Assembly: GCF_963668665.1 (NCBI RefSeq)
Contig: NZ_OY764902.1
Coordinates: forward strand, 124,001-188,000
Direction of reading: 5' to 3'
Source: an uncultured Anaeromusa sp.
GTDB lineage: Bacteria > Bacillota > Negativicutes > Anaeromusales > Anaeromusaceae
Length of the DNA stretch: 64,000 bases
The notes under the pieces were generated by a model that was not told the origin of the DNA, did no database searches, and saw only the letters and a list, made by a program, of their open reading frames with translations. Every line of letters starts with the position of its first letter. The stretch's first letter is position 1. A program made the position numbers and the translations under genes. Below, one piece after another: positions 8,586 through 17,599 of the stretch.

Positions 8586-8867
8586 ATGGCGGTCCGTACC
8601 GGCTCGTTGGGCAGGGGATATGGCATGTTAGCGCTTTTTGTAGTAACCGGCGCTGTATTTGGCGGTATGCTGGGAGATTTTTTGGCGTCCTCCGGCTGGC
8701 TTAGTCCACTGGCGCCTTATTTGACCAGAAAGTTTCCGCTATTGGAAATGCCTCCAGTGCTGGTGAATCTATACGTGCTGCAGATCCAGTTTTCTTTGTC
8801 GTTATATCCCAATTTTATCAGTTTATTAGGGATTATTGCCGCGGTGCTTTTGTTCCGCCGACTATAA
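8586..8867 (+). CDS. DUF4321 small membrane protein
   Basis: This 93-residue protein of unknown function has two hydrophobic segments (about residues 14-36 and 69-90), so it is probably in the inner membrane. The short loop pattern GGMLGDFLA and a location immediately before maf match the DUF4321 family of Firmicutes. Start ATG 8586 behind AGGAGGAG. It lies 12 nt before maf and should be co-transcribed with the shape genes. No enzymatic motif is visible. Confidence 0.75.
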   Translation: MAVRTGSLGRGYGMLALFVVTGAVFGGMLGDFLASSGWLSPLAPYLTRKFPLLEMPPVLVNLYVLQIQFSLSLYPNFISLLGIIAAVLLFRRL

Positions 8868-8879
8868 GGAGTGAGAGCT

Positions 8880-9446
8880 ATGCAGGTGAAGCTGGCTTCA
8901 GCATCTCCGCGTCGCAAAGAAATTTTGGAGTTGCTGGGGATTCCCTTTAGTATCGAAGTAAGTTCGGTAGAAGAAAAAAATGACGCACCGGTACCGCCGG
9001 ATCAGTTAGTATTGGGGCATGCACGCAGCAAAGCGCTGGATGTAGCGGCGCATTCCGATCCGGATACGATTGTTATTGGTGCGGATACGATTGTGGTGTG
9101 CGAGGGTGTTGTTTTGGGTAAGCCGTCCGATGCGGAGGATGCCAAGCGTATGCTTGCTTTGCTGGCTGCCAGAACACACCAGGTATATACTGGCATTGCC
9201 GTTGTGCAGGGAAAACAGATTTGGAGCCATTGTGAAAAAACCGAGGTGGATATGGGACCTCTTGACGAAAGGGAATTGGCTGCTTATGTAGCAACCGGCG
9301 AACCTTTGGACAAAGCGGGGGCTTATGCCATCCAGGGCCAAGGAGCCCGTTTTATTCGCGGTATTCGAGGGTGCTACCAAAATGTGGTAGGACTGCCGCT
9401 GTTTGCGCTTGTCGATCTTTTACGTCAGACCGACCTTCCCTTGTGA
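8880..9446 (+). CDS. maf: Maf-family nucleotide pyrophosphatase
   Basis: It hydrolyses dTTP/UTP or modified nucleotides to monophosphates (house-cleaning). The 188-residue protein shows the Maf signature SASPRR at residues 6-11 and the conserved GADTIVV and KPSDAEDA stretches. ATG 8880 is chosen because AAGGAG (8866-8870) is 9 nt upstream; a GTG at 8871 is too close. Its stop overlaps the radC start (TGATG). Position before radC and mreB is the classic Firmicute arrangement. Confidence 0.94.
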   Translation: MQVKLASASPRRKEILELLGIPFSIEVSSVEEKNDAPVPPDQLVLGHARSKALDVAAHSDPDTIVIGADTIVVCEGVVLGKPSDAEDAKRMLALLAARTHQVYTGIAVVQGKQIWSHCEKTEVDMGPLDERELAAYVATGEPLDKAGAYAIQGQGARFIRGIRGCYQNVVGLPLFALVDLLRQTDLPL

Positions 9447-10150
9447 TGCGGCGGCCGGCGAGGACCATGCGGGAACTGCCGGAAAAAGAACGGCCTAGGG
9501 AAAAAATGCTGCGTCTGGGAGCAAGAGGCTTGAGTGATGCAGAATTGTTGGCTATTTTGTTGCGTACAGGCACCGTGGAAGAGTCAGCATTGTCCATTGC
9601 TCAAGGATTGTTGAAGGAGTATGAGCAGCCTGGCGGCGTAGCTTTGCTGGCTGCAACCAGGCCGGAAGATTTGTCGAAGTATAAGGGGATTGGCAATGTC
9701 AAAGCGATTACAATAACTGCTGCCATTGAATTTGGCAGACGTTTGTATGCGCGGCAAGCTTCCGGCGATATAACCAGCATCAGGCAGCCGGAGGATGCTG
9801 CGAATTGGTATTTGCATCGGCTGCGCTATGTGCAGCAGGAAGAATTTCATGTGCTGCTGCTTTCGACGAAGCATCAGGTCTTAGCCAGTTGCTGCGTCGC
9901 AGTTGGCACTATGGATGCAGCCCTTGTTGATCCAAGAAGAGTGTTTCAGGAAGCGCTTCGGCATCAAGCGGCTGCGTTGATTCTAGCGCATAATCATCCC
10001 AGTGGCGATCCTTCGCCCAGTAAAGAAGATATTGCCTTGACTTTGCGTCTGGCGGAAGCCGGCAAGTTGTTGGAACTGCCAGTATTGGATCATGTAATCA
10101 TCGGCGACGGGCGGTTTGTCAGCTTAAAAGAAAAAGGCTTACTTTATTGA
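9446..10150 (+). CDS. radC: RadC family JAB-domain protein
   Basis: This 234-residue protein has an N-terminal helix-hairpin-helix part ([22 protein letters not shown]) and a C-terminal JAB/MPN metalloprotease-like domain with the zinc motif [11 protein letters not shown]. It was once linked to DNA repair, but its true role is unclear. The start is ATG 9446, which overlaps the maf stop by one base. The frame stays open upstream, but that stretch overlaps maf in another frame and lacks family similarity. Encoded between maf and mreB. Confidence 0.92.
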   Translation: MRRPARTMRELPEKERPREKMLRLGARGLSDAELLAILLRTGTVEESALSIAQGLLKEYEQPGGVALLAATRPEDLSKYKGIGNVKAITITAAIEFGRRLYARQASGDITSIRQPEDAANWYLHRLRYVQQEEFHVLLLSTKHQVLASCCVAVGTMDAALVDPRRVFQEALRHQAAALILAHNHPSGDPSPSKEDIALTLRLAEAGKLLELPVLDHVIIGDGRFVSLKEKGLLY

Positions 10151-10194
10151 GAACAGCTAAGAAATATTTTGGTATGATGAAAAGGAGTATGAAC

Positions 10195-11238
10195 ATGAAA
10201 CTTTGGAATCCTTTCCGGTCTCTATCGAGGGACATGGGAATTGACTTAGGAACGGCGAATACCTTGGTGCATATGAAAGGGAAAGGCATTGTTGTGCGGG
10301 AACCTTCGGTTGTGGCCATTCAGAAGGATAGCGGCCAGGTATTGGCTGTTGGCGAGGAAGCCAAGCAAATGATTGGCCGGACGCCTGGCAATATAGTGGC
10401 TATTCGGCCGCTGAAGGATGGCGTTATTGCTGACTTTGACGTGACCCATGCGATGCTGAAATATTTTATTCGCCGCTCGATTGAGACAAACACCGTTATT
10501 CGTCCGCGTGTGGTTGTGGGTGTTCCTTCGGGCGTTACAGAAGTGGAAAAGCGTGCCGTAATTGATGCAGCGATTCAAGCGGGAGCCAGAGAAGCGTATT
10601 TAATTGAAGAGCCGATGGCGGCCGCGATTGGCGCCGGTCTGCCCGTCCATGAGCCTATGGGAAACATGGTGGTTGATATTGGCGGCGGGACGACGGAAGT
10701 TGCTGTTATTTCCTTAGGCGGTATTGTGACCAGCCGGTCGATTCGTATTGGCGGCGATGAGATGGATGAAGCTATCGTTAATTATGTGAAGAAAAAATAT
10801 AGCTTGATGATTGGCGAACGTACTGCAGAAGCAGTGAAAATGAAAATTGGCTCAGCGATTACGCGTGAAGAGGATATCGGCATGGAGATTCGCGGTCGGG
10901 ATTTGGTTTCCGGCTTGCCGAAAACGCTGCACTTGAGATCAAGTGAGGTGCAAACAGCCCTAAGCGAACCAATCAGCGGCATTATTGACGCTGTAAAAAT
11001 CACCTTAGAAAAAACACCGCCGGAACTGGCATCGGATATTATGGACCGAGGCATTGTTATGACAGGCGGCGGCGCCTTGTTGCATGGCTTGGACCGACTG
11101 ATAAGCCGGGAAACCGGCATGCCTGTGTATTTGGCGGAAGACCCGCTTTCTTGCGTAGGCATTGGCACAGGCCGCGTTTTGGAAAGCATTGATCTTTTGA
11201 AGCGCGTACTAATGGCTTCTCCCAAAAAACTGGGTTAG
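10195..11238 (+). CDS. mreB: Rod shape-determining protein MreB
   Basis: A bacterial actin that positions lateral wall synthesis. The 347 residues show the actin phosphate-1 loop [10 protein letters not shown] near the N-terminus, the phosphate-2 motif [13 protein letters not shown] and the adenosine motif [14 protein letters not shown] 10195 follows AAAGGAG by 7 nt. The short amphipathic N-terminus ([10 protein letters not shown]) fits membrane binding. First of mreBCD-mrdA. Confidence 0.96.
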   Translation: MKLWNPFRSLSRDMGIDLGTANTLVHMKGKGIVVREPSVVAIQKDSGQVLAVGEEAKQMIGRTPGNIVAIRPLKDGVIADFDVTHAMLKYFIRRSIETNTVIRPRVVVGVPSGVTEVEKRAVIDAAIQAGAREAYLIEEPMAAAIGAGLPVHEPMGNMVVDIGGGTTEVAVISLGGIVTSRSIRIGGDEMDEAIVNYVKKKYSLMIGERTAEAVKMKIGSAITREEDIGMEIRGRDLVSGLPKTLHLRSSEVQTALSEPISGIIDAVKITLEKTPPELASDIMDRGIVMTGGGALLHGLDRLISRETGMPVYLAEDPLSCVGIGTGRVLESIDLLKRVLMASPKKLG

Positions 11239-11253
11239 AGAGGAGTCAAAGCC

Positions 11254-12132
11254 GTGGGGTGGTTCGACAATAAAAAACTGCCGCTGAGTATTGCGGCGCT
11301 GTTGCTGGTGATTTTACTGGTAACGGCAACGAAAGGACCTGTGCGTATTCCTTTTGTGGAAGCGGCAGCAGTAACGGTTCTTTCGCCTTTTCAGTATGTC
11401 TTTTCTTCGTTAGGACATGGCATTCACAGTACTGGATCGCAGGTTAGCGATCTTTGGAATGTGTATGATGACAATCAACTGCTGAAAGCGGAAGTGGAGC
11501 AATTGCGCCAGGAGCGCTCGCAACTGGCGGAAGTGCAGGCGGAGAACATTCGCTTGAAGGTACTGCTGGATTATAAAGCCAGCTCGCCACAGTTTGATCT
11601 GCTGATGGCGAAGGTCATTGCCAGAGATGCGTCTTCTTGGACCAATTCACTGACAATCAATCGCGGCGCCGACGATGGCGTAACTAAAGACATGGCTGTG
11701 GTTACGGCGCAAGGCGTTGTTGGCAGTGTTAGTAATGTATATGCGCATACTGCGCAAGTGCAGCTGCTCTTAGATCCTCGTAATGCCGTAGGCGCCTTGG
11801 TGCAGCGACCGGAATCAAGAGTGGCGGCAGTCCTGGAAGGGCATGCGGCTTCGCCGCAGCAGCCGCGCATGGTGAATATACCGCGTGACGCGGATATTAT
11901 TATCGGCGATACTGTGGTTACGTCAGGCTTCGGCGGCATTTATCCCCAGGGCATTGCTTTAGGGGAAGTGGTTGATGTTGTGAACAGTGAAGGCGGGCTG
12001 CTAAAGTATGCAGTGATTAAGCCGGCAGTGCAATTTGATCGCTTGGAAGAGGTGCAAGTCCTTGTTGGTTCGCGGCAGCCGCCGCCTGCGCCGTTGGCGC
12101 CAGTGGCCAGCAATGCAGGGGGGAAAAAGTAG
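11254..12132 (+). CDS. mreC: Rod shape-determining protein MreC
   Basis: A bitopic scaffold of the elongasome: one N-terminal transmembrane helix (about residues 9-27), a coiled coil (about 70-105, containing LKAEVEQLRQERSQL) and paired beta-barrel domains outside the membrane. 292 residues, GTG start behind AGAGGAG. The C-terminal tail is proline/alanine-rich. Its stop overlaps the GTG of mreD, suggesting translational coupling. Confidence 0.94.
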   Translation: MGWFDNKKLPLSIAALLLVILLVTATKGPVRIPFVEAAAVTVLSPFQYVFSSLGHGIHSTGSQVSDLWNVYDDNQLLKAEVEQLRQERSQLAEVQAENIRLKVLLDYKASSPQFDLLMAKVIARDASSWTNSLTINRGADDGVTKDMAVVTAQGVVGSVSNVYAHTAQVQLLLDPRNAVGALVQRPESRVAAVLEGHAASPQQPRMVNIPRDADIIIGDTVVTSGFGGIYPQGIALGEVVDVVNSEGGLLKYAVIKPAVQFDRLEEVQVLVGSRQPPPAPLAPVASNAGGKK

Positions 12133-12611
12133 TGAAGCTTTTTGCCTGGTGCCTTAGTGTGATTTTATTATTGGCTTTGCAGACTACTTTGGCTCCGGCC
12201 ATTTCCTTTAATGATATTCAACCAGACTTTGTCGTTTGCTTTGTGCTTGCCGCTGCGTTTTTAGGGGGCCGCACACCAGGAACGATCTGCGGATTTTTTG
12301 GCGGCCTTCTGCAAGATTTGGCGACAGGAGGAATTTTAGGCTTACATCTGATTCCTTTGACTATTATGGGATATTTGGCCGGCATGGCGGAGCGTAAAGT
12401 TTTTAAAGATCATAGTCTGCTGCCTTTATTGGCGGCCGGCGGCGCTACGTTGAGCGAAGGCGTTTTTGCAGTTTTTTTCCTCAAACTCCTTGGTTTGTCT
12501 TTGGGATGGGGCGAAAGCTTGTATGAGATTGTATTGCCTCAAGCGATTTATAATATGGCAGTGGCTGTGCCGGTATATGGCTTGGTTCGCCTTTTATACC
12601 GGATTCCCTAA
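12132..12611 (+). CDS. mreD: Rod shape-determining protein MreD
   Basis: A small polytopic membrane protein of the elongasome: 159 residues with about five hydrophobic segments and the family-like stretches QPDFVVCFVLAAAF and GFFGGLLQDL. The GTG start overlaps the mreC stop by one base. A hairpin with a T tract follows, separating it from mrdA. Confidence 0.92.
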   Translation: MKLFAWCLSVILLLALQTTLAPAISFNDIQPDFVVCFVLAAAFLGGRTPGTICGFFGGLLQDLATGGILGLHLIPLTIMGYLAGMAERKVFKDHSLLPLLAAGGATLSEGVFAVFFLKLLGLSLGWGESLYEIVLPQAIYNMAVAVPVYGLVRLLYRIP

Positions 12612-12623
12612 GCGGTAATGATT

Positions 12624-12665
12624 GTGAAGCACGGCAATAGGTCTGTGCTTTCACTTGTTTTTTGA
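12624..12665 (+). terminator. Terminator-like hairpin between mreD and mrdA
   Basis: GTGAAGCAC pairs with GTGCTTTCAC (one bulge), followed by TTGTTTTTT. Being inside the shape cluster, it may only attenuate transcription into mrdA. Confidence 0.5.
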
Positions 12666-12708
12666 GGATGGTAAGCATGTGCAAAAAAGGCGAAAGTAGG
12701 GATGGCTG

Positions 12709-14544
12709 GTGCTTATAACCAAACGCTTGAGTCATCGCTTCGATGTCTTGTTTTTAATTGTCATTTTTATTTTTGTTGCCCTAATAAGCCGTTTGGCTTA
12801 TTTGCAATTGTATCAAGGCGACTATTACAGCCTGCTGGCGGATGGAAATCGGATTCGTCTGATTCCCTCCTTGGCTCCTCGGGGCATTTTTTATGACCGC
12901 AATGGCGTCGCGGTCGTATCCAATCGTCCTGGCTTTACTGTTTCTTTGCTGCCCCTGGTGGGACCTGTGGAAGACTCAGTGCTGCAGCAGCTGTCGGCTA
13001 TTCTAGTCATGCCTGTAGATGAAATCAAGCAGAAGCTGGAGCAACATGTTGGTTCTTTTGAACCGGTGCGTATCAAGACGAATGTTGGTGCGGATATTGT
13101 CACCCGCATTGAAGAACGGCGCAGTGAGCTAAAAGGCGTGATGATCGAAATTCAACCTATCCGCAATTATAATTTCAATGAAATGGCGGCGCATGTTTTT
13201 GGCTATGTCAGTGAAATTAACGGGGACGAGTTGGAAAAGAAAAAAGCGGAAGGTTATAAATCAGGCGATATTATTGGCAAATTTGGCTTAGAAAAGGTAT
13301 ACGATTCCGAGCTGCGCGGCGTGGACGGCGGCGGGCAAATGGAAGTGGACGTTACTGGTCGCCCGGTGACGGTGCTGGGAAAACGAGAGCCGCAGCCAGG
13401 AAATAATCTGGTGCTGACTCTTGATTCACGCATTCAAAAGGCGGCGGAAGAGGCCATGGATGCGCAACTTTACTATTTGCAGACGCAAAGTCAATTCCGT
13501 AACGCCCGGGCGGCGGCGGCAGTGGTGCTTAATCCTAAAACGGGCGAGGTTTTGGCGATGGCCAGTCGGCCGACGTTTAACCCGAATTTGTTTGCCGGCG
13601 GAATATCCAGCAAGGATTGGAATGCGTTAAACAGCAATCCTTTCTATCCTATGAATAATAAAGCGATTTCCGGTCAGTATCCGCCAGGGTCAACTTTTAA
13701 AATCGTCACCGGCGTAGCCGCTTTGGAACTTGGCAAGGTGACGCCGGAAGAAAAAATACTGGATACCGGCAAACACTGGCTGATTCCTAAGGGCAATGCC
13801 GAAGGCGAGGCGTTGGGGTGGATTAATTTCAATGAAGCCTTGTCCAAGTCGGATAATGTGTATTTCTATGAAATGGGTAATCGCCTTGGGATTGATAATC
13901 TTGAAAAATACGCCCGCCTTTTTGGCTTAGGTGATTATACCGGTATTAAGCTTCCAGGAGAAGCCGACGGTTTAGTGGCCAATCAACGTTATAAGAAAAA
14001 GGTCTTTGAGGAAGACTGGTATCTTTCAGAGACTTTTGACGCAGCTATTGGGCAGGGATTCCAGTTAGCAACGCCGCTGCAGATTGGCGTAGTGATGAGT
14101 CAAATTGCTAATGGCGGGCAGCGTTATCGGCCGTATTTAGTGAATAAGATTTTATCGCCAAGCGGCGAGACGATCAAGACCTTTGGACCGGAGAAAGTCG
14201 GTGATGCGCCTGTTTCTCCCAAAACGCTTCAATTAGTGAGAGAGGGACTGCGTGATGTAGCGAAAGAAGGCGGTACAGGCGCTTCGTTATTCCAAGACTT
14301 CCCGGTCAGCATTGCCGGCAAGACTGGTACCGCGGAAAATCCTCATGGCAGTGATCATGGGTGGTTTGTGGCTTACGCTCCCTATGAGGACCCGCGCGTG
14401 GTGGTTGTTGTGCTTGTGGAGCAAGGCGGTTTTGGCGCAGGTTCTGCGGGGCCGATCGTCAAAAAGATACTGGAAGCTGCTTTTAATCTCAATCAGCCGC
14501 CAGGTGAAGGTGCGAGGCTCCTTCGGCCCGGAACCATACTATAG
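12709..14544 (+). CDS. mrdA: Penicillin-binding protein 2 (peptidoglycan transpeptidase)
   Basis: The class B PBP of the elongasome, cross-linking lateral peptidoglycan with RodA. 611 residues: a signal-anchor helix (about 11-30), a PBP dimerisation domain (about 55-220) and the transpeptidase domain. All three catalytic motifs are present: STFK at 328-331, SDN at 381-383 and KTG at 538-540. GTG start behind a weak AGGGATG site. Encoded after mreBCD. Confidence 0.95.
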   Translation: MLITKRLSHRFDVLFLIVIFIFVALISRLAYLQLYQGDYYSLLADGNRIRLIPSLAPRGIFYDRNGVAVVSNRPGFTVSLLPLVGPVEDSVLQQLSAILVMPVDEIKQKLEQHVGSFEPVRIKTNVGADIVTRIEERRSELKGVMIEIQPIRNYNFNEMAAHVFGYVSEINGDELEKKKAEGYKSGDIIGKFGLEKVYDSELRGVDGGGQMEVDVTGRPVTVLGKREPQPGNNLVLTLDSRIQKAAEEAMDAQLYYLQTQSQFRNARAAAAVVLNPKTGEVLAMASRPTFNPNLFAGGISSKDWNALNSNPFYPMNNKAISGQYPPGSTFKIVTGVAALELGKVTPEEKILDTGKHWLIPKGNAEGEALGWINFNEALSKSDNVYFYEMGNRLGIDNLEKYARLFGLGDYTGIKLPGEADGLVANQRYKKKVFEEDWYLSETFDAAIGQGFQLATPLQIGVVMSQIANGGQRYRPYLVNKILSPSGETIKTFGPEKVGDAPVSPKTLQLVREGLRDVAKEGGTGASLFQDFPVSIAGKTGTAENPHGSDHGWFVAYAPYEDPRVVVVVLVEQGGFGAGSAGPIVKKILEAAFNLNQPPGEGARLLRPGTIL

Positions 14545-14639
14545 ATGTTGGAACTCTGGAGAGTAAAGAAGGAATCTCGATAGGAACAGAGAATATAAGC
14601 AAGAATGTTTTCATTTTTAGCGAGATATAGGGAGTCGTC

Positions 14640-15245
14640 ATGCAAGATATGGTAGTGTTTAAGGGGAACCGGGGAGGCATTCAACTTTTCCTGGCTGATA
14701 CTGACAATATGGAGGCGTTGTTTAAAGAATTGGCGGAAAAGCTAGCGAATGCATCGCAGTTTTTTCTGGCCGGTACGCGCCTGCAGGTAAAAATTCCTTC
14801 TTCCTGGCGGGAAGAAGCGGTCGAACAGGAAAAATTGACGCAGCTGCTGGCGAAGTACGAGTTGCAGTGGGAGCCATTTGAAGAAACGGAAGCAACGCCT
14901 CTTCAAACGGAAACCTTGTACGTAACAAGGACCCTGCGCAGCGGCCAAGAAATTCGCCATGAAGGCGATATTGAAATTACCGGGGACATTAATCCTGGGG
15001 CTGTCGTTGTAGCCGGAGGGAATATTCGCATTTTCGGCGCTTGTAGAGGCGTGGTTCATGCCGGGTTTCCATCAGACCGCAGCGCCTATATTGTTGCGGA
15101 TCGCCTGATGGCCAGCCAGATTCGCATTGCCGATTTGATTGCCAGGGCGCCGGATGAGGTGTTGGAACAACCTAAACAGACGGAAATGGCCCGCATTGAA
15201 AACGAAATTGTTGTAATTGCGCCGATCGAGCAAGAGGAGGACTAA
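14640..15245 (+). CDS. minC: Septum site-determining protein MinC
   Basis: An inhibitor of FtsZ polymerisation, placed at the poles by MinD. The 201 residues comprise an N-terminal FtsZ-interacting domain and a C-terminal right-handed beta-helix that binds MinD (the GDINPGAVVVAGGNI and RGVVHAG stretches). ATG 14640 follows ATAGGGAG. It is 2 nt before minD, so the Min genes form one unit. Confidence 0.94.
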   Translation: MQDMVVFKGNRGGIQLFLADTDNMEALFKELAEKLANASQFFLAGTRLQVKIPSSWREEAVEQEKLTQLLAKYELQWEPFEETEATPLQTETLYVTRTLRSGQEIRHEGDIEITGDINPGAVVVAGGNIRIFGACRGVVHAGFPSDRSAYIVADRLMASQIRIADLIARAPDEVLEQPKQTEMARIENEIVVIAPIEQEED

Positions 15246-15247
15246 CC

Positions 15248-16039
15248 ATGGGAGAAGTTATTGTTGTTACTTCCGGTAAAGGCGGTGTTGGCAAAACGAC
15301 AACAACTGCCAATCTTGGCACGGGTTTTGCATTGCAAGGCAAGAAAGTGGCGTTGGTTGATGCAGACATCGGCTTACGCAACTTAGATGTGGTCATGGGT
15401 CTGGAAAATCGTATTGTATATCATTTGGTGGATGTGGTGGAAGGCAACTGCCGTCTGAAACAGGCCATGATTCGTGACAAGCGCTATGAAACCTTATTTT
15501 TGCTGCCGGCGGCGCAAACAAGAGATAAATCCGCTGTTAATCCAGAGCAAATGAAAGCTTTGTGCGAGGAATTGCGGCAGGAGTTTGATTATGTGCTCAT
15601 TGACTGCCCCGCTGGCATCGAGCAGGGCTTTAAAAATGCCATTGCCGGCGCGGACCGGGCGGTTGTGGTGACAACGCCGGAAGTGTCCGCAATTCGTGAT
15701 GCTGACCGTATTATTGGTCTTTTGGATTCGGAGCAAAAGGAAAACACCCGCTTGGTCGTTAATCGTATTCGCCCTAAAATGGTGCAGCGCGGCGATATGA
15801 TGAGTATTGACGATATTGTAGAAATTTTGGCGGTGGATTTACTGGGCATTATTCCAGAGGACGAGTTTATTGTCGTATCAACCAATCGCGGCGAACCGGT
15901 TGTGACCAACCCGGCGGCCGCTTCTTGCCAGGCCTATCGCAATATGGTGCAGCGCTTGATGGGCGAAGAAGTCCCGTTGTTGTCTTTTGAAGAAGAAGAC
16001 GGCTTTTTTGGACGGTTAAAACGGATTTTGGGCCTGTAA
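15248..16039 (+). CDS. minD: Septum site-determining ATPase MinD
   Basis: A ParA-type ATPase that recruits MinC to the membrane. 263 residues; deviant Walker A KGGVGKTT (11-18), Walker B-like VLIDCPAGIE, and a C-terminal amphipathic membrane-targeting helix (FFGRLKRILGL). ATG 15248 behind AGAGGAGG. Standard length and gene order. Confidence 0.96.
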   Translation: MGEVIVVTSGKGGVGKTTTTANLGTGFALQGKKVALVDADIGLRNLDVVMGLENRIVYHLVDVVEGNCRLKQAMIRDKRYETLFLLPAAQTRDKSAVNPEQMKALCEELRQEFDYVLIDCPAGIEQGFKNAIAGADRAVVVTTPEVSAIRDADRIIGLLDSEQKENTRLVVNRIRPKMVQRGDMMSIDDIVEILAVDLLGIIPEDEFIVVSTNRGEPVVTNPAAASCQAYRNMVQRLMGEEVPLLSFEEEDGFFGRLKRILGL

Positions 16040-16051
16040 GGAGGGACAAAG

Positions 16052-16312
16052 ATGTTAGCACTTATCCAAAAAATTTTCGGACGTGAAAACAATGCGTCCA
16101 AAGATATTGCCAAAGAGCGTCTGCGTCTTGTTCTTGTACATGACCGGGCCAGTGTATCGCCGCAGATTATGGAAGCCATGCGTGATGACTTGATCAAAGT
16201 AATTTCCAAATATATGGAAATCAATGAACACGATATGGAATTCAGTTTGACAAATGATAAATCTGCAGTGGCGTTGATCGCTAATATTCCCGTGCAGCGC
16301 ATGAAGCGTTAA
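16052..16312 (+). CDS. minE: Cell division topological specificity factor MinE
   Basis: It stimulates MinD ATPase and confines MinCD to the poles. 86 residues with an N-terminal amphipathic start (MLALIQKIFG), the MinD-binding helix containing RLRLVLVHDRA, and the C-terminal topological domain. Start behind AAGGAGGG. A MinE, rather than DivIVA alone, implies an oscillating Min system. Confidence 0.94.
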   Translation: MLALIQKIFGRENNASKDIAKERLRLVLVHDRASVSPQIMEAMRDDLIKVISKYMEINEHDMEFSLTNDKSAVALIANIPVQRMKR

Positions 16313-16378
16313 TAGGCCGTTTCCAGGCATGCAGCATGGCGAAAGGGCAGATCAAAGAGGAAGGAAACATCGCGTGCA

Positions 16379-17485
16379 ATGCTTAACCGAAGACTATTGC
16401 GCAATCTTGACTGGACTCTTATCGGAGTAACCGTGTTGTTGCTTTTGTTGAGCCTGGTCATCATCGGCAGCGCCACGCACATCAATAATCCTTCAGAAGA
16501 ACGATATTGGTTTGTGCAACGGCAAGGGCTGTTTGCTATTTTGAATTTGGTGCTGATAGTGGGGTTGTTGAACTTTGACTATCGTTCCTTAGGGCGGCTG
16601 GCGCAGCCGCTATATGGATTTAACTTGGTACTGCTTCTGGCAGTAATGTTTGTTGGACAGAGCGCGCTGGGCGCGCAGCGATGGATTCAGGTGGGACCCA
16701 TTAGTTTGCAGCCTTCGGAATTTTCCAAGCTGATCATGATTATTGCTTTGGCAAAATTGTTAGAGGGGCGGGTCGGCAAACTCAACTCATTCCGGGAAAT
16801 CTTACCGGTGTTCTTGTATGTGGCCGTACCTTTCCTGCTGGTGATGAAGCAGCCGGATTTGGGAACGTCCCTGGTGTTTTTAGCCATTCTTTTCGGTATG
16901 GTTTTTATCGCCGGGATTAATGCGAAACATTTGATGGCTATTTTTGGAGCCGGCTTGGCTTTTATGCCTATTTTTTGGCATTTTCTTAAAGAGTACCAAA
17001 AAAAGCGCTTGACTGTTTTTTTGGATCCTAACGTAGATCCTTTGGGCTCTGGCTATCATATTATTCAGTCGAAAATTGCTATTGGTTCGGGCATGCTATT
17101 TGGCAAGGGACTTTTTGGCGGTACCCAAAGTCAGCTGAACTTTCTGCCTGAAAACCATACGGATTTTATTTTTGCAGTTATTGGGGAAGAATTGGGCTTT
17201 TTGGGCGCTGTGCTGCTGCTGCTATTGTACTTTGTCCTGCTCTACAGGGGCGTTAAGATCGCCGGGGAGGCCAGAGACAATTTTGGTTCTCTTTTGGCGA
17301 CAGGCGTAACGTCGATGCTGGGATTCCATGTGCTGGTTAACGTCGGCATGACTGCCGGCATTATGCCTGTGACGGGTATTCCTTTGCCTTTTATGAGTTA
17401 TGGCGTCAGTGCGCTGACTACTAATTTGCTTAGTGTCGGCTTGCTGTTAAATGTTTATATGCGCAGACAGAAAATTATGTTCTGA
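16379..17485 (+). CDS. rodA: Peptidoglycan polymerase RodA (SEDS family)
   Basis: A SEDS glycosyltransferase that polymerises lipid II with PBP2. The 368 residues contain about ten hydrophobic helices; the signature stretches GAQRWI, QPSEFSK, KQPDLGTSLVF and the C-terminal PFMSYG are visible. ATG 16379 is preceded by GAGGAAGG. FtsW is the alternative, but linkage to mreBCD-mrdA favours RodA. Confidence 0.93.
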   Translation: MLNRRLLRNLDWTLIGVTVLLLLLSLVIIGSATHINNPSEERYWFVQRQGLFAILNLVLIVGLLNFDYRSLGRLAQPLYGFNLVLLLAVMFVGQSALGAQRWIQVGPISLQPSEFSKLIMIIALAKLLEGRVGKLNSFREILPVFLYVAVPFLLVMKQPDLGTSLVFLAILFGMVFIAGINAKHLMAIFGAGLAFMPIFWHFLKEYQKKRLTVFLDPNVDPLGSGYHIIQSKIAIGSGMLFGKGLFGGTQSQLNFLPENHTDFIFAVIGEELGFLGAVLLLLLYFVLLYRGVKIAGEARDNFGSLLATGVTSMLGFHVLVNVGMTAGIMPVTGIPLPFMSYGVSALTTNLLSVGLLLNVYMRRQKIMF

Positions 17486-17513
17486 AGAGGCCTGATGGCG
17501 AAACATATTGTAA

Positions 17514-17580
17514 CAGGACGCCCCGTAGTGGTCATGCGCCTATTCGGTGCTATGGCGCTGGAGGCGTCTTGTTGACGTTT
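17514..17580 (+). other. Structured intergenic segment after rodA
   Basis: CAGGACGCC (17514-17522) can pair with GGCGTCTTG (17563-17571, one G-U), enclosing a second GCGCC/GGCGC pairing. A T-rich stretch (GTTTTATT) follows, so it may be a weak terminator before the radical SAM gene. Confidence 0.35.
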
Positions 17581-17599
17581 TATTAAGAGGAGGATGAGC